This document shows, one piece after another, positions 1 to 14,100 of a stretch of 60,000 nucleotides of DNA. Made by a program: the position numbers and the translations under genes. The stretch spans positions 3,722,001 through 3,782,000 of the forward strand of contig NC_079882.1 in the NCBI RefSeq assembly GCF_029227915.1, written 5' to 3'. A model generated the notes under the pieces. It had not been told where the DNA came from and made no database searches. It saw only the letters and a program-made list of their open reading frames with translations. Numbering within the stretch: position 1 is the stretch's first letter; the number at the start of each line of letters is the position of its first letter. This DNA is from Hydractinia symbiolongicarpus (taxonomy: Eukaryota; Cnidaria; Hydrozoa; Anthoathecata; Hydractiniidae).

Positions 1-771
1 CTGCCACTATTAGCCAAACATGGTGTTTTGTGATAAAGAAATGAACACGAAAATCAAGCAGTTGAATATTATGGTCAAACTCTTATAATATCTAAAAAAT
101 TTAAATTACAATAAATCCTGTTCTAATAAACATACGGTATTTAAATTTTCCTATCTTATTATATATAGTTTTTGCTAATAAATCCAAATATGCTACTTAT
201 TTTGCTTAAAAGTTCCTGGTTTCCTCTGTTTAAATTTGATGATTAACTGGGATCTGAGAATAAATTAAAACACAACAACATTGGCCTTATATAAATGTTA
301 TTGGTGTATATTTTACCAAAAGGATAAGGAACAACACATGTGGATTAAAACCTAGCTAGCTAGGTGGCTATACAGAAAATAGTTTTCTGTTGTTTTTAGC
401 TATAAATACTGGCATATTTTTAGTCGAATATTGAGATGCAGGTCTAAGTTTGCCAATATAGTTAGCTAACAGGTTTATAAATACTAGTTCCTGATAAATT
501 CGTACCTTTTTGTGGACATCGCAATAGCTATATTGTTCTACTTTGAGAGGAACGATTTAAACAACCAAAGTAAATCGATTCTCGAGTTAAATGTCGTATT
601 TCCATGTATGTATCGCAGCACACGTTAATCTAATTTCCCTTAAGTTCCAATACAGAAATTGTTCTCCTATTTACTATTGATCAGTTTTTCCCCTACATTT
701 TGAATTGGTTAGTTGTTCATATTTTATTTTAATTTTTTCCCTTTTTCTTTTACCATGTTTCATCAAAACAG

Positions 772-887
772 AAATCTTTCGAAGCTACGTTCGCACCAAG
801 TGTGCCGGCAAACCATACGCTGGGGAAACCCCATCTAAAAAGTACCAGTCAAAACCTATATTCGGCATGAAATTATCAATGTATTGA
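772..887 (+). CDS. Possible terminal exon of an unrecognised gene (partial)
   Basis: A T-rich tract ending in an acceptor-like CAG at 769-771 is followed by an open frame that closes with TGA at 885-887. The encoded tail is basic and polar (it includes FRSYVRTKCAGKPY and KPIFGMKLSMY), with a composition unlike the surrounding A/T-rich non-coding DNA. There is no ATG in the open segment, so a start would have to lie in an earlier exon, either in the first 700 bases or left of the window. I do not recognise the family. A chance open frame behind a T-rich tract is the main alternative. Confidence 0.3.
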
Positions 888-2196
888 GACAGAAAATTTA
901 ACAAGTTTGACATGTTACGATATTTCAGATCAAAGAAATATAAAATATAAGAACCAAAATTTTATTTGGTGTTCAAAGCTCACGAACACTATGGGGTTTC
1001 TTGTCCCACATGGTTTGACACTACTTTTTCTATGCTGCGTTTTTGTCTGTCTTTTGTATTCAATCATTAAATCAAATTTGATTTTTTTAAGTAATAAATT
1101 TAGTCACCAGGCTATTTAAGTGAATCAGAAAGTGATAAAAACGCTAATTATTTTAACCGTTTTGTCAATGCCAATTAATTATGTTCTTACTTGCTAACTT
1201 CAGGGTGGAATTTAAATTTTTAAAAATTAAGGTTTATCTTTCACTACAAACCTTCAGTGTGCTAACATTTATGCTTGTCTTCTATCTTGTAAACACAGCC
1301 TGCCCGAACAAAACAAATAAACAAAAAACGCGACAGCCAGATCGAGAAACAAAAACATACGCATTAAGCAGCTAAATGTCAATTTGTATCGTCTTTGTAA
1401 TTCTTACAATAATTAATTGTAATTCTTACAATAAATATTTCCGATCTAAACATATCGCTTATAACTTTTTAAACTGTTTTTGCGGAGAGTGTGCATTATA
1501 AGAAGTCACGAACGGCATTATATTTTTAAACAATGTGTCGCAGCAAATCTGGACAAGGAGGGATCTAGTTCAAAAACTTTTTTAAAGCCTACCTCCAGCA
1601 AAAAAATAGTTGAGCTCATATGAAGGAGCTGATTTTTTTAAAACATTATTTATTCTCGACTGGCCTATCGCCGTATTGACGTTTTTCCATTTCAACTAGT
1701 CTTTACACATAAACATACAATGTAACCACACCTACTTATGTTCTTACTGTTTTCACAGGATATGAACCAATAAATGTTCTGCAAAACATTTTTAGAGAAT
1801 TTATGTGTGTGTGGTATGAATAATTATATAGAATTTTTACTTCCCTTGTTTTGCTTTTTTAAAAGTTCTAACTGCACCTCGCTCAAATATTTGAGCTTCA
1901 AAAGTTCATACCGTGATTATGCACCACTTCTTCCTTAAGTTTAGGATTTCCCAGCCTCAGCAGTACACTTAATAAAAACTTGTGAAAAACATGCATTGAT
2001 AAAAACGAAAGCAAGCCCGCTTTAACAACACAAAAAGTCCATTTTAATAGTTGTTGTCTGAAAGGTTTGTTCAACAGAGAGCCAGAATTTTGTAAAGCGA
2101 ACACACAAGATAAAGCATGTTTACATTTAATATATTTAAAAAAGTACAAACAACTGCAGTGTGTAACTATCTCGTGCACATCTCCTCGACATCGGA
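888..2196. other. 3' flank of PLRG1, no gene seen
   Basis: This stretch lies between the possible 772-887 exon and the PLRG1 stop codon. It is A+T-rich and its short open frames look like chance. A minus-strand AATAAA (TTTATT at 1649-1654) could be a PLRG1 polyadenylation signal, but it is about 540 nt past the stop, so the assignment is weak. Confidence 0.4.
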
Positions 2197-5100
2197 CTAA
2201 TACTTTTTACGTTTGATGATGTCAGGACGCCAGTTCACTGGATGTGATTCTTCACTCTAACAAAAATAACAACGGCAACAATGTTTATTATTTATCTCAT
2301 CAAATGTTCCGAAGACGAAGCAACGAGAAATAATTAATCCTTCGGCAAAAGTTGAATTTAGTTAGTTCCTGCAAAGGACTTGCAGGTACAGGTATAAAAG
2401 TTTACAAAGCGATTTGCTTTAGAGAATTATTTTTAAAAAGGCGGACTTCTAAAAAAAATAGTACACACTTTTCTCACTATAAAAGCATCTAATATATTAA
2501 GTAATGACGTCATTTTCACATTTTCGAGTATGAAAACATTGACGCCATGTGCCATTAGAATGACGTCACCTAATTATAATAAACTTTAACATTTTCTCTT
2601 AAATATATAGTAATAATCCTGCTTACCGCTGTATCGTCTTCCTTGTAAATTTTTATTGTTTTGTCGGCTTCCGTTGTTATTAATCGCGTGCCACTATGAT
2701 CAAAAATCATCGAGAAAATACCACTCTCGCTGTCAAGTGATCCTGGTTGCACAGCTGCTTGCATTCGCTGAAAGTTGTACCCGGTCTTCCAATCCCAAAG
2801 ATGCATGCTGCCGTTGTCACCTTCACAAAAAGTAAGAGTTATCGTAGAAAGAACAATTGTCTACAGGGAATCCACCAAAAGCCTATTAAAAATTTATAAA
2901 AAGGCGTGTTTAGGACAAAATTTTGAATTTCTATTCAACTTTTGAGAGTTAACTAATGAGTTTCGTTTCGGGTCATAACCACGATTTTCGTCTGGGGAGT
3001 CAGCGCAAAGAAGTGAAAAATATTAAATTGATATTTCCTAAAGCAAAGTAATACAATGTGAATTTGTAAACAGGTTTATTTAACTTTTCACTTAATTTCT
3101 AAACTTTCAGCTAAACAAGTGAAAAACTTTAATAAGAAAAACAGCTGAAATTGTTGTCTCGTTTAGTATCGTTACAAAATTTTTAGTGAACGATTTGGGC
3201 TGTTATTTCTTAGGTGGTGTTTGTGTTGCTACTTTGCTATTGCAATAATTCCAAACATTAAATATTTACGAACGGGAAGTAATGGTGATTTAATTGTCTC
3301 GAAAGAGGAGGAGAAGTATTTCTCAAGTGATTTTATATGCTATTTTAGGCTCGTTTCAGGCCTTTACTAGAGTAACATAATTTGCAATTTTGTTTATTTT
3401 GCATGGTTTTAAACTTGTTGGGTTCCAAGTTAAAAAACCTGTATACATATATTATGCAATTCATTAATTGAAAAATTCATTCTTTCTCCTACCTATTCTA
3501 ATAAGACCTTTCTCGTATCCCTTGAGCCTTAAAAATAAGTAAAGGAATTCTTGTATTCGTGTTCAAATGAGTTTTTTCAACTTTAGAAAAACCAGTTACA
3601 GGCCCCTACTCAATGTATTCGAAAAAGCCTTCTAATTTTCATTTTACCATTCCATTTTCCCTTTTTAAAAAGGATGTTAGGATGCAGAAAGTACACAAAT
3701 AGTTTTATAATTACTGTTTAATTAATTTTAATACGAGGATTTACACTATGTTATTTAATACGAGGATTTAGACTATGTTATTTATTATATGTAAAATTAA
3801 AAGAAAAGTCTGCGGTACAGCAACGAATACGAGAAAGGTCAAGACAAAAGCCACATACCTCCAGACACTAATACACCATCTGAATTTACTGCCATGCAGT
3901 TAAGGATAGCGTTGTGTCCTGCAAGATTCTGTATGAAGTTTCCTTCTGGAAATTTCCACTGCTTGATGTTATCTGCAGAAGCCGAGGCCATCGTGTACCT
4001 AAAAAGACAACAAAAGGTAAACTTTTACAGTCGTGTAGAAAATCTCACCTAAAGCTAAAACTACGAAAGGCATGCAAGCATAAGATATCAACTCTATTCT
4101 CATGCTGAACATTAAGCAGAAATGATCGATTAACACTTGTATAATTTCTGGCATGACTCGCCCAGGGATTGAACCCACGACAACCCTACCTGGAGGCGAA
4201 CGCTTTACCACAAGGCCACCAACTGGTTCAACCGTATATCTAATTATGTATTAAAAGATTCTGACTGCAGCGATAATGCCACAAAAAAAGGCCTTATAAC
4301 AAATTGCGCGAAAATCGCAACCTCGCCCCAGGAATTGTTATGCCGCCAAAATATAAAAAGGCTAACAAGTCGTGGTGACGAGGTTGCGAAAATACCCCCT
4401 TTCAAACGAATATTTATCGTTACAACCTACAATTTCGGTCTACAGAGTTGTGAGGAGATTAGAAAACCAATCGCCGTATCCTGAGTGTGACAATGTAAAA
4501 ACTTTAGAAGTCTAAGAAAATGCATTCAGGAAAAAGATTATTAACGAGTAATAGCAACCGCACTTAGTCTGTCCTGACTGTTGAAACGTTTTCTTGCATT
4601 TCTGACACTTTTATGTGGTTTTTTAGTTCTTATTACGTCAGCCAGTACAAACGTAATTTGACTTTTTACCGTTAAAAACGTTAGCGATATAAAAAAAGAC
4701 AAAAAAGTGTCTTAGGTATTGATCAGCGTTTTAAAACACTAAAGAAATGGATAAAACAAGTTGTTGTTTAACGAATTCTTTTATATTTACATTAAAAATT
4801 TAACATTTGGCTAAATTTAACTACCATTGTATACTTGAACCGATTAAGATCTGATGTTAAAATAAGATACAATGGGACTTTATCTTCGTCAATGATTTTG
4901 GAAGGAGTTCAACGATCTTAGTAACACACACACACTAATTCAATAAAAAAAAGAAGATAAAGATGATGATTCAGGCTAGCCATGCTATTCTCGAATAAAA
5001 GCCAAAATAAAAACAGAAGCAATACAAACTCTAAAATACATTAAAAACGACTTTGCTTGTGGTTAGTCAAATATTTTCCCACGGCGTCATGGGAGGCAGT

Positions 5101-8100
5101 TTGACTTTGGACCGCCATAATACGGGAAAACTTGTGTCGGGGCTTAATTTAGCTATTTATCCTGGACAAAAAGACTACAAGTTAATATTTAAGAACAAAT
5201 ATGTCTGCCCGATGCCAATGTTTTATAACACAAATCAAAGAGAAAGGACATAATATTTGTTGCATGAAAGTTCCATAGAGTCTTGAGTCCCATAGGGGGC
5301 TTTCTTTGTAAAAAATTTAAGAATGGAGAAATTGCAAACAATCCACCGTAGCATTTTTGTATGCTTTCATTTGTAGAATTATAAAGATACTTTTTTGTCA
5401 TGGTAAAGAAAATTTTTCGGCAAGAAATACTTTTGTTACTTGACAAACTGAAGAGATCAAAAACCTGAAATCAAAATTAACTTCATTAAACTTAAGAGGG
5501 GAGATTAAACGAGCATACATTCCACGTCAGCAGTTAATTGTATTTGACATAACGGTGTATAAATAGCTGAACGCTTTATACTTAGTTCAATACAACATAA
5601 ATCAACAAAAGCGACTTAATTGGCAAGTATCAAATAATTAAGACAATAGATGCAATGAATGAGACACGCGGTATATGGAGAAATTACATCGTTTATCAAA
5701 AGTAGCCACAGAAATCATAACATCACTTTACCAGAGTCATAAACATTATTTAGAAAAATAAGACCATAGTGGTTCAAACTTCTTGGTAACGCGGTCACTA
5801 CTACTAATTAAAGCAAGATTGAAGTAATCTAGTCGTTCATTTGATCGCTTTTTAGCTATTAAAATCTCCCAAAATCCATTTAAAAGAGCGGAGGTAGGGA
5901 ATTGCTATTTCCCGCCTCCGTCCTATTTTATGTTGAGATATATTTTTGCGCAAACAAAAGTTGCGTAAACACAAGAAAAGCGAAGTTCTCCACAGTACAG
6001 AACTATGTACTCATGGTAGTGTCATGTTCTTTCCATATTGTTGAGAGTTTAACTGTCCAGCTGCAAAATGTACAACTCCTATTTTAGATATGTGCACGAG
6101 TTGATATATGCACGAGTTTTTCTTGTAAAAAACCATATCACCAGGTTTTACAACTCTTAGAAGAAAACCGAAATACAAGCTCACAGAAGCTATTCATAAA
6201 TTAGCCTCACCCTTCCCCGGATGTAATAAATAATAATTTGATTTATTCTCAGCTCAATAAAACGAAAATACGTGGGATGGTGTACGTAACATTACAGAAA
6301 TGTCACGTCGTCAGAATTCTGTACGGAAATCAAAAAATTAATCTACGTCCGAATTTCTTTATCGACGACAGCTGTGAAATTGTTTATCCGTGTGGTTATT
6401 CCTGTTTGTTTGTTTACTTGCGGGGTTTTTGTTTACTTGCTTTTATCCAGGGGCAAATGACATATGATATACCAATAATAGTATATTCCGAGAACAAATT
6501 TTGCAATCTTAAAATGTGTAAAGTATAGACTTGCACGTAACAGGTGTGAATTGGTTCTCGTGGTCTCAGACAAAAGATATTATGGCAGCGACACAAAGAT
6601 CACTTCACTACTGTCCACATGACGTAATACAAAAAGCACTGCTTGTCTCGATGGATACAATTTTTTTTGAGAGAAAGCAACAGAAAGCACTGCTTGTCTC
6701 GTTGGATACGAATTTTTTTTTACAGAAGGAACTGCTTGTCTCGACTGATACAATTTTTTTTTACAGAAAGCACTGCCTGTTTTGATTTTGATGGATGCAA
6801 ATTATTTTTACAGAAAGCAATGCTTGTCTTGATAGATAAAAAAAAGATTTTTACAGAAGGGGCTGCTTGTCTTGATGGATACAATTTTTTTACAGAAAGC
6901 ACTGCTTGTTTCAATGGATACAATTTCTTTAGAGAAGGGACTGCTTGTCTCGATGGATAGCTACAAATTATTTTTATAGAAGGGACTGCTTGTCTTGATG
7001 GATACAAATTTTTCTACAGTAGGGGCTTAATAATTTGTAAGCTTCGTGGTACTATGACGTCTCTTTCGTACGAATACGATTCGTTGCACCGTTGTTACGA
7101 ACATTTTGCGCTACTCTCGCTTTAATCCTGAATTCGAAATGCCTCTCGGATTGCTTATCTTAACCGCAATTAGCTAAGCAAAATCAATTCGTTGGTCGCT
7201 CAGATATCAGAAGTATAATTTGTTATTTAAATTTAGTGAATCATTAATATACATACTGGATTGGGTGGAGGACAACGGAGCGAATACTCTTCTTGTGATT
7301 GGTTAACGTGACTTGTGATTTACCAGCAACTAAATCCCAGTACCGAATTGTACAGTCATGACTACCAGTGATAATCTGAAAGAGATTGGAAATCACATCA
7401 TATTAGACGTATCTATAACATCTTCTCTGAGTTACATACCCACATTGCACAACAAAATGGCCTCTTTTCCAGGATTTTTTCCGGAGTATTTCAAGAGTTT
7501 CCTGACCTTATCCCGCAAATGATTATGAAGAACAGAATTCAACAGGTTAAAAAAATATCTTCCAGAAATTTCATGTTATTCCAGGAGTGTTTTTCATTCT
7601 CGAGAGTTTCCAGGAGTAATGACCGTCCTTCAATTTTCGTACAACGACCGCTAAAAAAGCTCCAAGGTCTGCCGATTGCGTGATGATATGTTTCAAGTCC
7701 AGTTTTTAAAAATTGTCAATAAAAGTCGAGTTGTGTTTTGCTTGCAAAGGTGAAACATTTATTTCATCAGAGGCAATATTTAATTTTCAGCAAAATTAAA
7801 AACTTTCTTAAATATAAGAAAATCTTTTAACTTAATTAAAACAAATTATGGTAATTATAAATGAAGTATTATTTCATTCTCAAAGCCGTTAATCGTATAG
7901 TGGTAGAGGAAAAAATATGCAGTTTCCAGTCTTTTAGAACAGTTAAAACACGTTTATTTTCTTCTTGTCAGTGGCTTAGAAAAAAATATGGTTCATTTTG
8001 ATGTACATATGCCATGCATAAGATCAGCCTAATTTAAAAGTTGATTTGAAATATTCATAATTTAGGAGCCATAATATTTTGTAAAAAATTAACCCACTGA

Positions 8101-11100
8101 AAATTGATTGTATACACGTTTTTAAAACGCTGAAGTGCAGTCTCTTTCATAATATTATATAAAGGATTAACCCACTGAAAATACATGTTTTTAAAACTCT
8201 ATCCTAAGTGCAGTCTCTTTCATAAAAACAAAACAATAATCCATGCTTGATATTACATACCTGCGGTTCAACTCCTTGGCATTTTACGTCAGCAATTGTA
8301 TTCGTGTGGCCTGTGAGAGTGTGCACACAAGATTTTGTACGAATATCCCAAACCTTCAAAAACAATTTAAAACCACTTAGTGATGCAACACGGTATGATG
8401 CTATTAGCTAACAGCCTGCAAACTCAACTGACAAAAACTGCACTGATTTATGTAATAACCTAAACTTTTTTCACGGGGATAATTTTTGTTTTTTTTAACT
8501 GATATCAAGTGAAACCATTTCAATCTTCTTATTGAGTATCAAAAAAGGGATTGTTGACAAATTAACTAATCAAATTGCTGTATTGTTACTGCTCTGTTTT
8601 AGCAGGAATGTCAGGATGAAAAACCGACAACAAACATTTGCAGGCATCCAAGATTTAGTTCTTCAGTTATAACACATTTTTAACTTAAAGTTTTTCCTTT
8701 TTTATTCATACTTATTTTTTAATAATAAAATGTTCACGGAAAGTTTATGTACAATATGTAAAATACAAAAGGAAATAAACTGAACTAAATTTCAATAAAA
8801 TAAAATACCCTAGCAGTGGAATCCCTTCCAGCCGTCACAACTACATCCACTGTTGGATGTATATCAACTGAGTATATAGCACTCAAGTGCCCATGGTAGT
8901 GTCTTGTCACCTAAAGATGAGACAGTTTTCAACAACATTAACAGCATAAAATAAGAACGACAACAACAAGCCAACAACAACAACAATAATGGAATGTTCT
9001 TCCTACCTTATTGTATTCCAAATCCCAACATTTGACTGTCTTATCTTCACCAACAGAAAACAAATATGGATGTCGGGGACTAACAACTAGACCTCGCACT
9101 GTACTGATGTGACCAGTCAACGATAATTTTAATTTGTTGCTTGCTAAATCCCATATCTACGACAAGAAAATGAAATTTATATATTTATATATTCAAAAAA
9201 TATATAAACTTGTGGTTTATTTTAAGTGCATTTTCTAACAAGCCCACATATTACTGAGTAATCTCAAGGAAACTAATTTTCAAATTTGATAAACGTTTTA
9301 TATTTAAAGACACCCAACTACTTTAAGCAAATTTTTTCATTGCACCTGATGACACAACTCCACGGAGGGTATAAAAATGATGCACATTGGTATCATATTG
9401 GCCAACATATAAGTAACTCCTTTACTATTATTTAAAAGTGTGCTTAGTCTTTTTTTGGTCCAAGAAAAATACACATGTTCATTTACCTTTATTGTCCGGT
9501 CTGCAGATCCAGTACAAAACCACTGATTGGCTGGTTCCATAGCAACACATCTTACCCATCCTGTATGTCCACTAATAACCTAGCGTAGAAAATAAATCAT
9601 AGTAGATTCATACAACAGAATATAGCAGACTAATAACATGCCATTAATTTGCAAATAAAACAAACCCAAACACCAAACAAGTCTACACATATAATTATAA
9701 AATAAAACTTCTAATATGGTTTGCCATTCAACTACCGCGTCTTTCTGAGAGTCAAATCATAACAGGATCTTTTAAATTTGAAATCTTCTGACACGATTAT
9801 TTGTATCACCGTGTCAACCTTGCCAACAAAGTTATCAACCAGTATTTCAAAAGAAAATCAGTTATTATTTCTAACACATGTAAATTAACTTCAAGCAAAC
9901 TACTATCTGTGCGCCCAGACTTGCGACCCTGGCTGTAGCTTTACATGTGTTATGGAGCTCCTACATTTAGCCTATTATTTTCTGTGGACAACATTCCAGA
10001 ACATTTATATTTTTAATGAATTTTTAATAACCACAGCAGCATGAAAATAAACAGGAGCCTGACAAATATAAGCATTGACTATTCTTAGAATAACACAAGG
10101 AGTTGTTTGTCAAAAATTCTAAATTTGCCAAATACATTTTTGTAGTACCAAAAACAAAATCCAGAACAATTAAGGGACTTCCAGAGCAGTCATTCTGGTA
10201 AGATTCATGTCGATGTGATCTTCCCCTTGTAAAGCAACCCCCTGGTGACCAAGAAATTGGATTACATTTCATTACTTCTCCCAATTTTAACATTGCTATT
10301 CGTGCTGATAAAAATTCACCCCAAGTAGGAATAATAATCACTAAAGTAACAGCACATCTGTGGAATTTCCTTTTAAAACTTCGAGGTGCATTTCTACAGT
10401 TCTTTAAGCAAATTAGCATGTGGAGTGCTCTTCTTCTATTATTTTTCTCTATTATTAATTTTAGAGGGAACTCAAGGTATAAAATGATGTTGAACTGATG
10501 TTATAGAGCTAAAAAGTTGGTTAACAAGTCTTTTTAAATTTTTTAAAAAGTTCTTTTTGTTCTCAAGATACTTACATTTACACAATTTTAGATTTAATTA
10601 TGCTGCATAAATTATAATGTCATATTTAAGAGATAGCAAATTTTGACATTTTCTTTCGTCAGTAATTTTAGACATGATAAGGGATGTGCATTCAAACTTT
10701 ATCAATGCAAAGATGTTATAAAGGTGAATTGATTAATATAAATTTTTTTGCAAAAATGACACCCGTTTGCTCGTCCCAGGCCTCTTAATTTTTTGATGAC
10801 GACCCCATAACTTGGGATCTGCATGTCGGTTTGCAATCAAATTTTGTAAGTCAACATATGGCACTTAAGCTTACCCACAAAATGTTATTGCAACTTGTTA
10901 AAGTTTAAATGCACATCCCTTAACAGGTCTAAAATTACTGATGACAGAAAATGTCCAAATTTTCTTTTACTTAAATTTGACATCATAATACATGAAATTC
11001 TTTACATGTGAATATCTTGAGAACAAAAAGAGCTTTTTAAAAAATTTAAAAACACTTGTTAGCTAAGTTTTAGGCTCCATAAAAAAAGTCCAATATCATT

Positions 11101-14100
11101 TTATGCCTCGGGTTCCATTTAAGGTATTTACAAAAGAAACAAAACAAAACACAATACTTGCACAAGGCTTTTTTGACATCATAGTACAGCCATGGTTAAA
11201 TTCAAAACTAGCTATGCTTACTTGAACAGACCCGGGTGTCTATTTTATCTTCGGAAAAATAAAACCCTCTTAGCGTCAACTGGACTAGTCAACTTAACGT
11301 TGACTCCTCATTTTCCCGATATTTTAAAAAAAATTGCTGTCATTCGGATAATTTTTAGTCATTTTGGGCTGTTAAAGATATAAAGGGTCTAATAAATTGT
11401 ATGTAATACTTGTTGCAAAAATATTGAGTTTTTTTATGCACTAATAATATGGTTACCAACTACCCAATTTTGACAATGAACCAAAGAGTAGTAAGACTCA
11501 ATGATTCAGTTTTTTTGCAATCCTTAACAACATACCATCTGGATGTTTATAATTCTAATAATAATAATAGAGGGAAAAAATCAAGTATAATGAATATAAA
11601 GGGTTTCTTTATATTCATTTACCCTTTAAAAACATCCGCTTAAGAAAAAAAAGCATTGAATACAAAGGAAATCTTTTTTTAAATAATAAAGTTATATGAA
11701 GGAAAGATAAGATAAACTGGAATAAATGTCGAATTTTCGTTTCATCTTTATTGATTTCTCAAGCGATCAAGATGCAACAATGGAATATTCCAGAAATAGT
11801 TGAGCAAACCAAAAGCATGTTACAAAAAGAAATTGTGCAAGAGTGGATGCAATTAAACATTATAATACGTCTTCAACTTTTAATTTAAATGCTCATAAAA
11901 CCAAATATTTGATGACATGCAGTCACTGATTTATTATATATCATTATTGTTTGTTAATCTTTATTAATTGAATAATATTATATATTATTTTTATCAACAT
12001 ATTTAGGAACTTGCGCTTTTCAGTCATTTACAAACTGCTCTTACAAATTAATTTTTCATTGAAATGTTAGCTGTTCTTTTGACACAATAATTGTCATTTC
12101 GGACAATCGAATCTCAATTTGAATTAATTTGAAATCATATCGAACAACAAAATATGTTTAAAAACTTGTAACCGCGATACAAACGCATTGTTTTGTTTTT
12201 GTTGCAAAGATTGTAGGTGAATATTTTTTACTATACCTGTTTGTTTGACTTGTCTTTGTTTAAATATAACTTTTGATAACGGTAGAATATATTTTTTGCA
12301 ATGTTGCTTCAAATATTTGTATACAATTAGAGCCTGTAAAAATCTTTGAACCATTAAGAAATGAAATTTGTAAGAAGGAACTTTTTCGAGAGAGTCCCTC
12401 GTTTATTTAAAAACATTGAAAAAAACTTGTTTTCATAAAAAAATGTTGTAAATTTTTTCAAAAATAAATAATATCAAAAGAGAATGCTCCATAGAGCAGT
12501 GGTGCTTGTTTAAATAAATATGGTATACACGACCAACACCTCAGAAATTTATTACTTCTGTACTCACAAATAGTTTTCATTCACTTCAAAATTTTTCTTT
12601 CCCCTATATTTATGTGCTACAGTTTGGTGGAATAACTCAATGCAATGCTTCTTTCCCTCCCTTTCTTTTTGTTTAGTATTACAATTTAATTTTAGTTGAT
12701 TGATAGTTGTTGCAAAAAAGTATACAATGAGCTAATAAATTATTCATACTTCTAAAATAAACCTGGGTGACCTACATATACGTTTTTTACAACGCTTTTA
12801 ACTTCTTCCTTACTAACAGATTCCTTAATTCAAAATTTTGTGATAAAATATTAAATCATGAATTTTTGTTATAAATACTTCTTATCCGTTGAATAGATAA
12901 CTAAATATCCACAAATCAATTATTAAAAAAATAGAAGAAACATTTTAAACTTACTAGATTAAATAAAATTTGAACATTGTTAAATATAAATATAAAGAAA
13001 ATATCAAACAGTTAATAGAAAAAAAATAGTAATTATCACTTATAAAGACTGCAGAGCTAAAAGATTCTAAGAGACTTGTGAAGCAGCTTCAGTTTTTAAC
13101 ATGACTCCTGATGTAACATATAACGATTTCTTAAACTCTCTTGGTAATGCTATAGTATTTGGTACTTTACTTGTGGTGGTTGGAAAAATTCTTACAGACT
13201 TTTATTTCTTTTACTTCTTGGCTGTTGTCATAGTGATAATAATAACAATCGAAGTATATTGCAAACAGCAGAAACAAAAAATTAAAACATTTTCACAGAG
13301 AGAATGGAAAGTATTAAGCCAGGCTGCTAGTCAACAAAAAGTAAAACGTAGTCCAATGTTAAAAAGAAAAATAAGAGGTATTTTACATGAAACCAAGAAA
13401 GAAAAAAAAGAAATTGATCATACAGGCCTACACAAAAGAAAATCATTGGATGAAAATTTCTTGCTACCAAAAACACAACTTGGAGATAATGATAAGAAAC
13501 AAGTTAGAAGTTTCAGCAAGTTATTTCGAAGAAATACAGTTAACAATAATTTACAAGTCCCGCTGAGTACCAGGACCACAACATTATAACACTAATCAAC
13601 AACTTTTTGGAGAAACTTGTTTGTAAATATATAGGTACACTATTTTACCCCTCACACAACAAAATATCAATGAATCATGATCAAAAAATGCCTTTCACAA
13701 TTATTATAAATCCAAACTTAGCCAATAAACAAGCAGAGAAATTTAATATGTTCTTCTAATCCTAAAGGTTTATTCGTTTTATTTTATTTCTACCTAAAGT
13801 TTTATACTGTAAATATCTGAACAAAAATAATTATTTTAGTGTACTTACACGCATGAGTTTCCATGGTGCATGCCAAGTTGGTTTTGGAAGAGTTCTTCCC
13901 TTCCTTGGGACAATACCCATTGAAAAAGGTACTTTACTTTCTCCCGTAACACCTAATACTTTAGATTTAGGTGCAATTCTGTCCAGAGTACCGGCTTTTT
14001 CCCTTATTTCATGGATACCAGGTGCGTGTTTATTTGCATCTGATCTAAAATTAACACAATGGAAATAACAATATTGGTTGACTGACTTAGGTACAACTGC

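Noticed and set aside
6643-6960. 105-codon plus-strand repetitive frame
   Set aside because: Translation of the minisatellite, with matching repeats in other frames.
10024-10419. 131-codon open frame on the minus strand in a PLRG1 intron
   Set aside because: No recognisable motif, no promoter or poly(A) context, and it adjoins a MITE; possibly transposon debris or chance.
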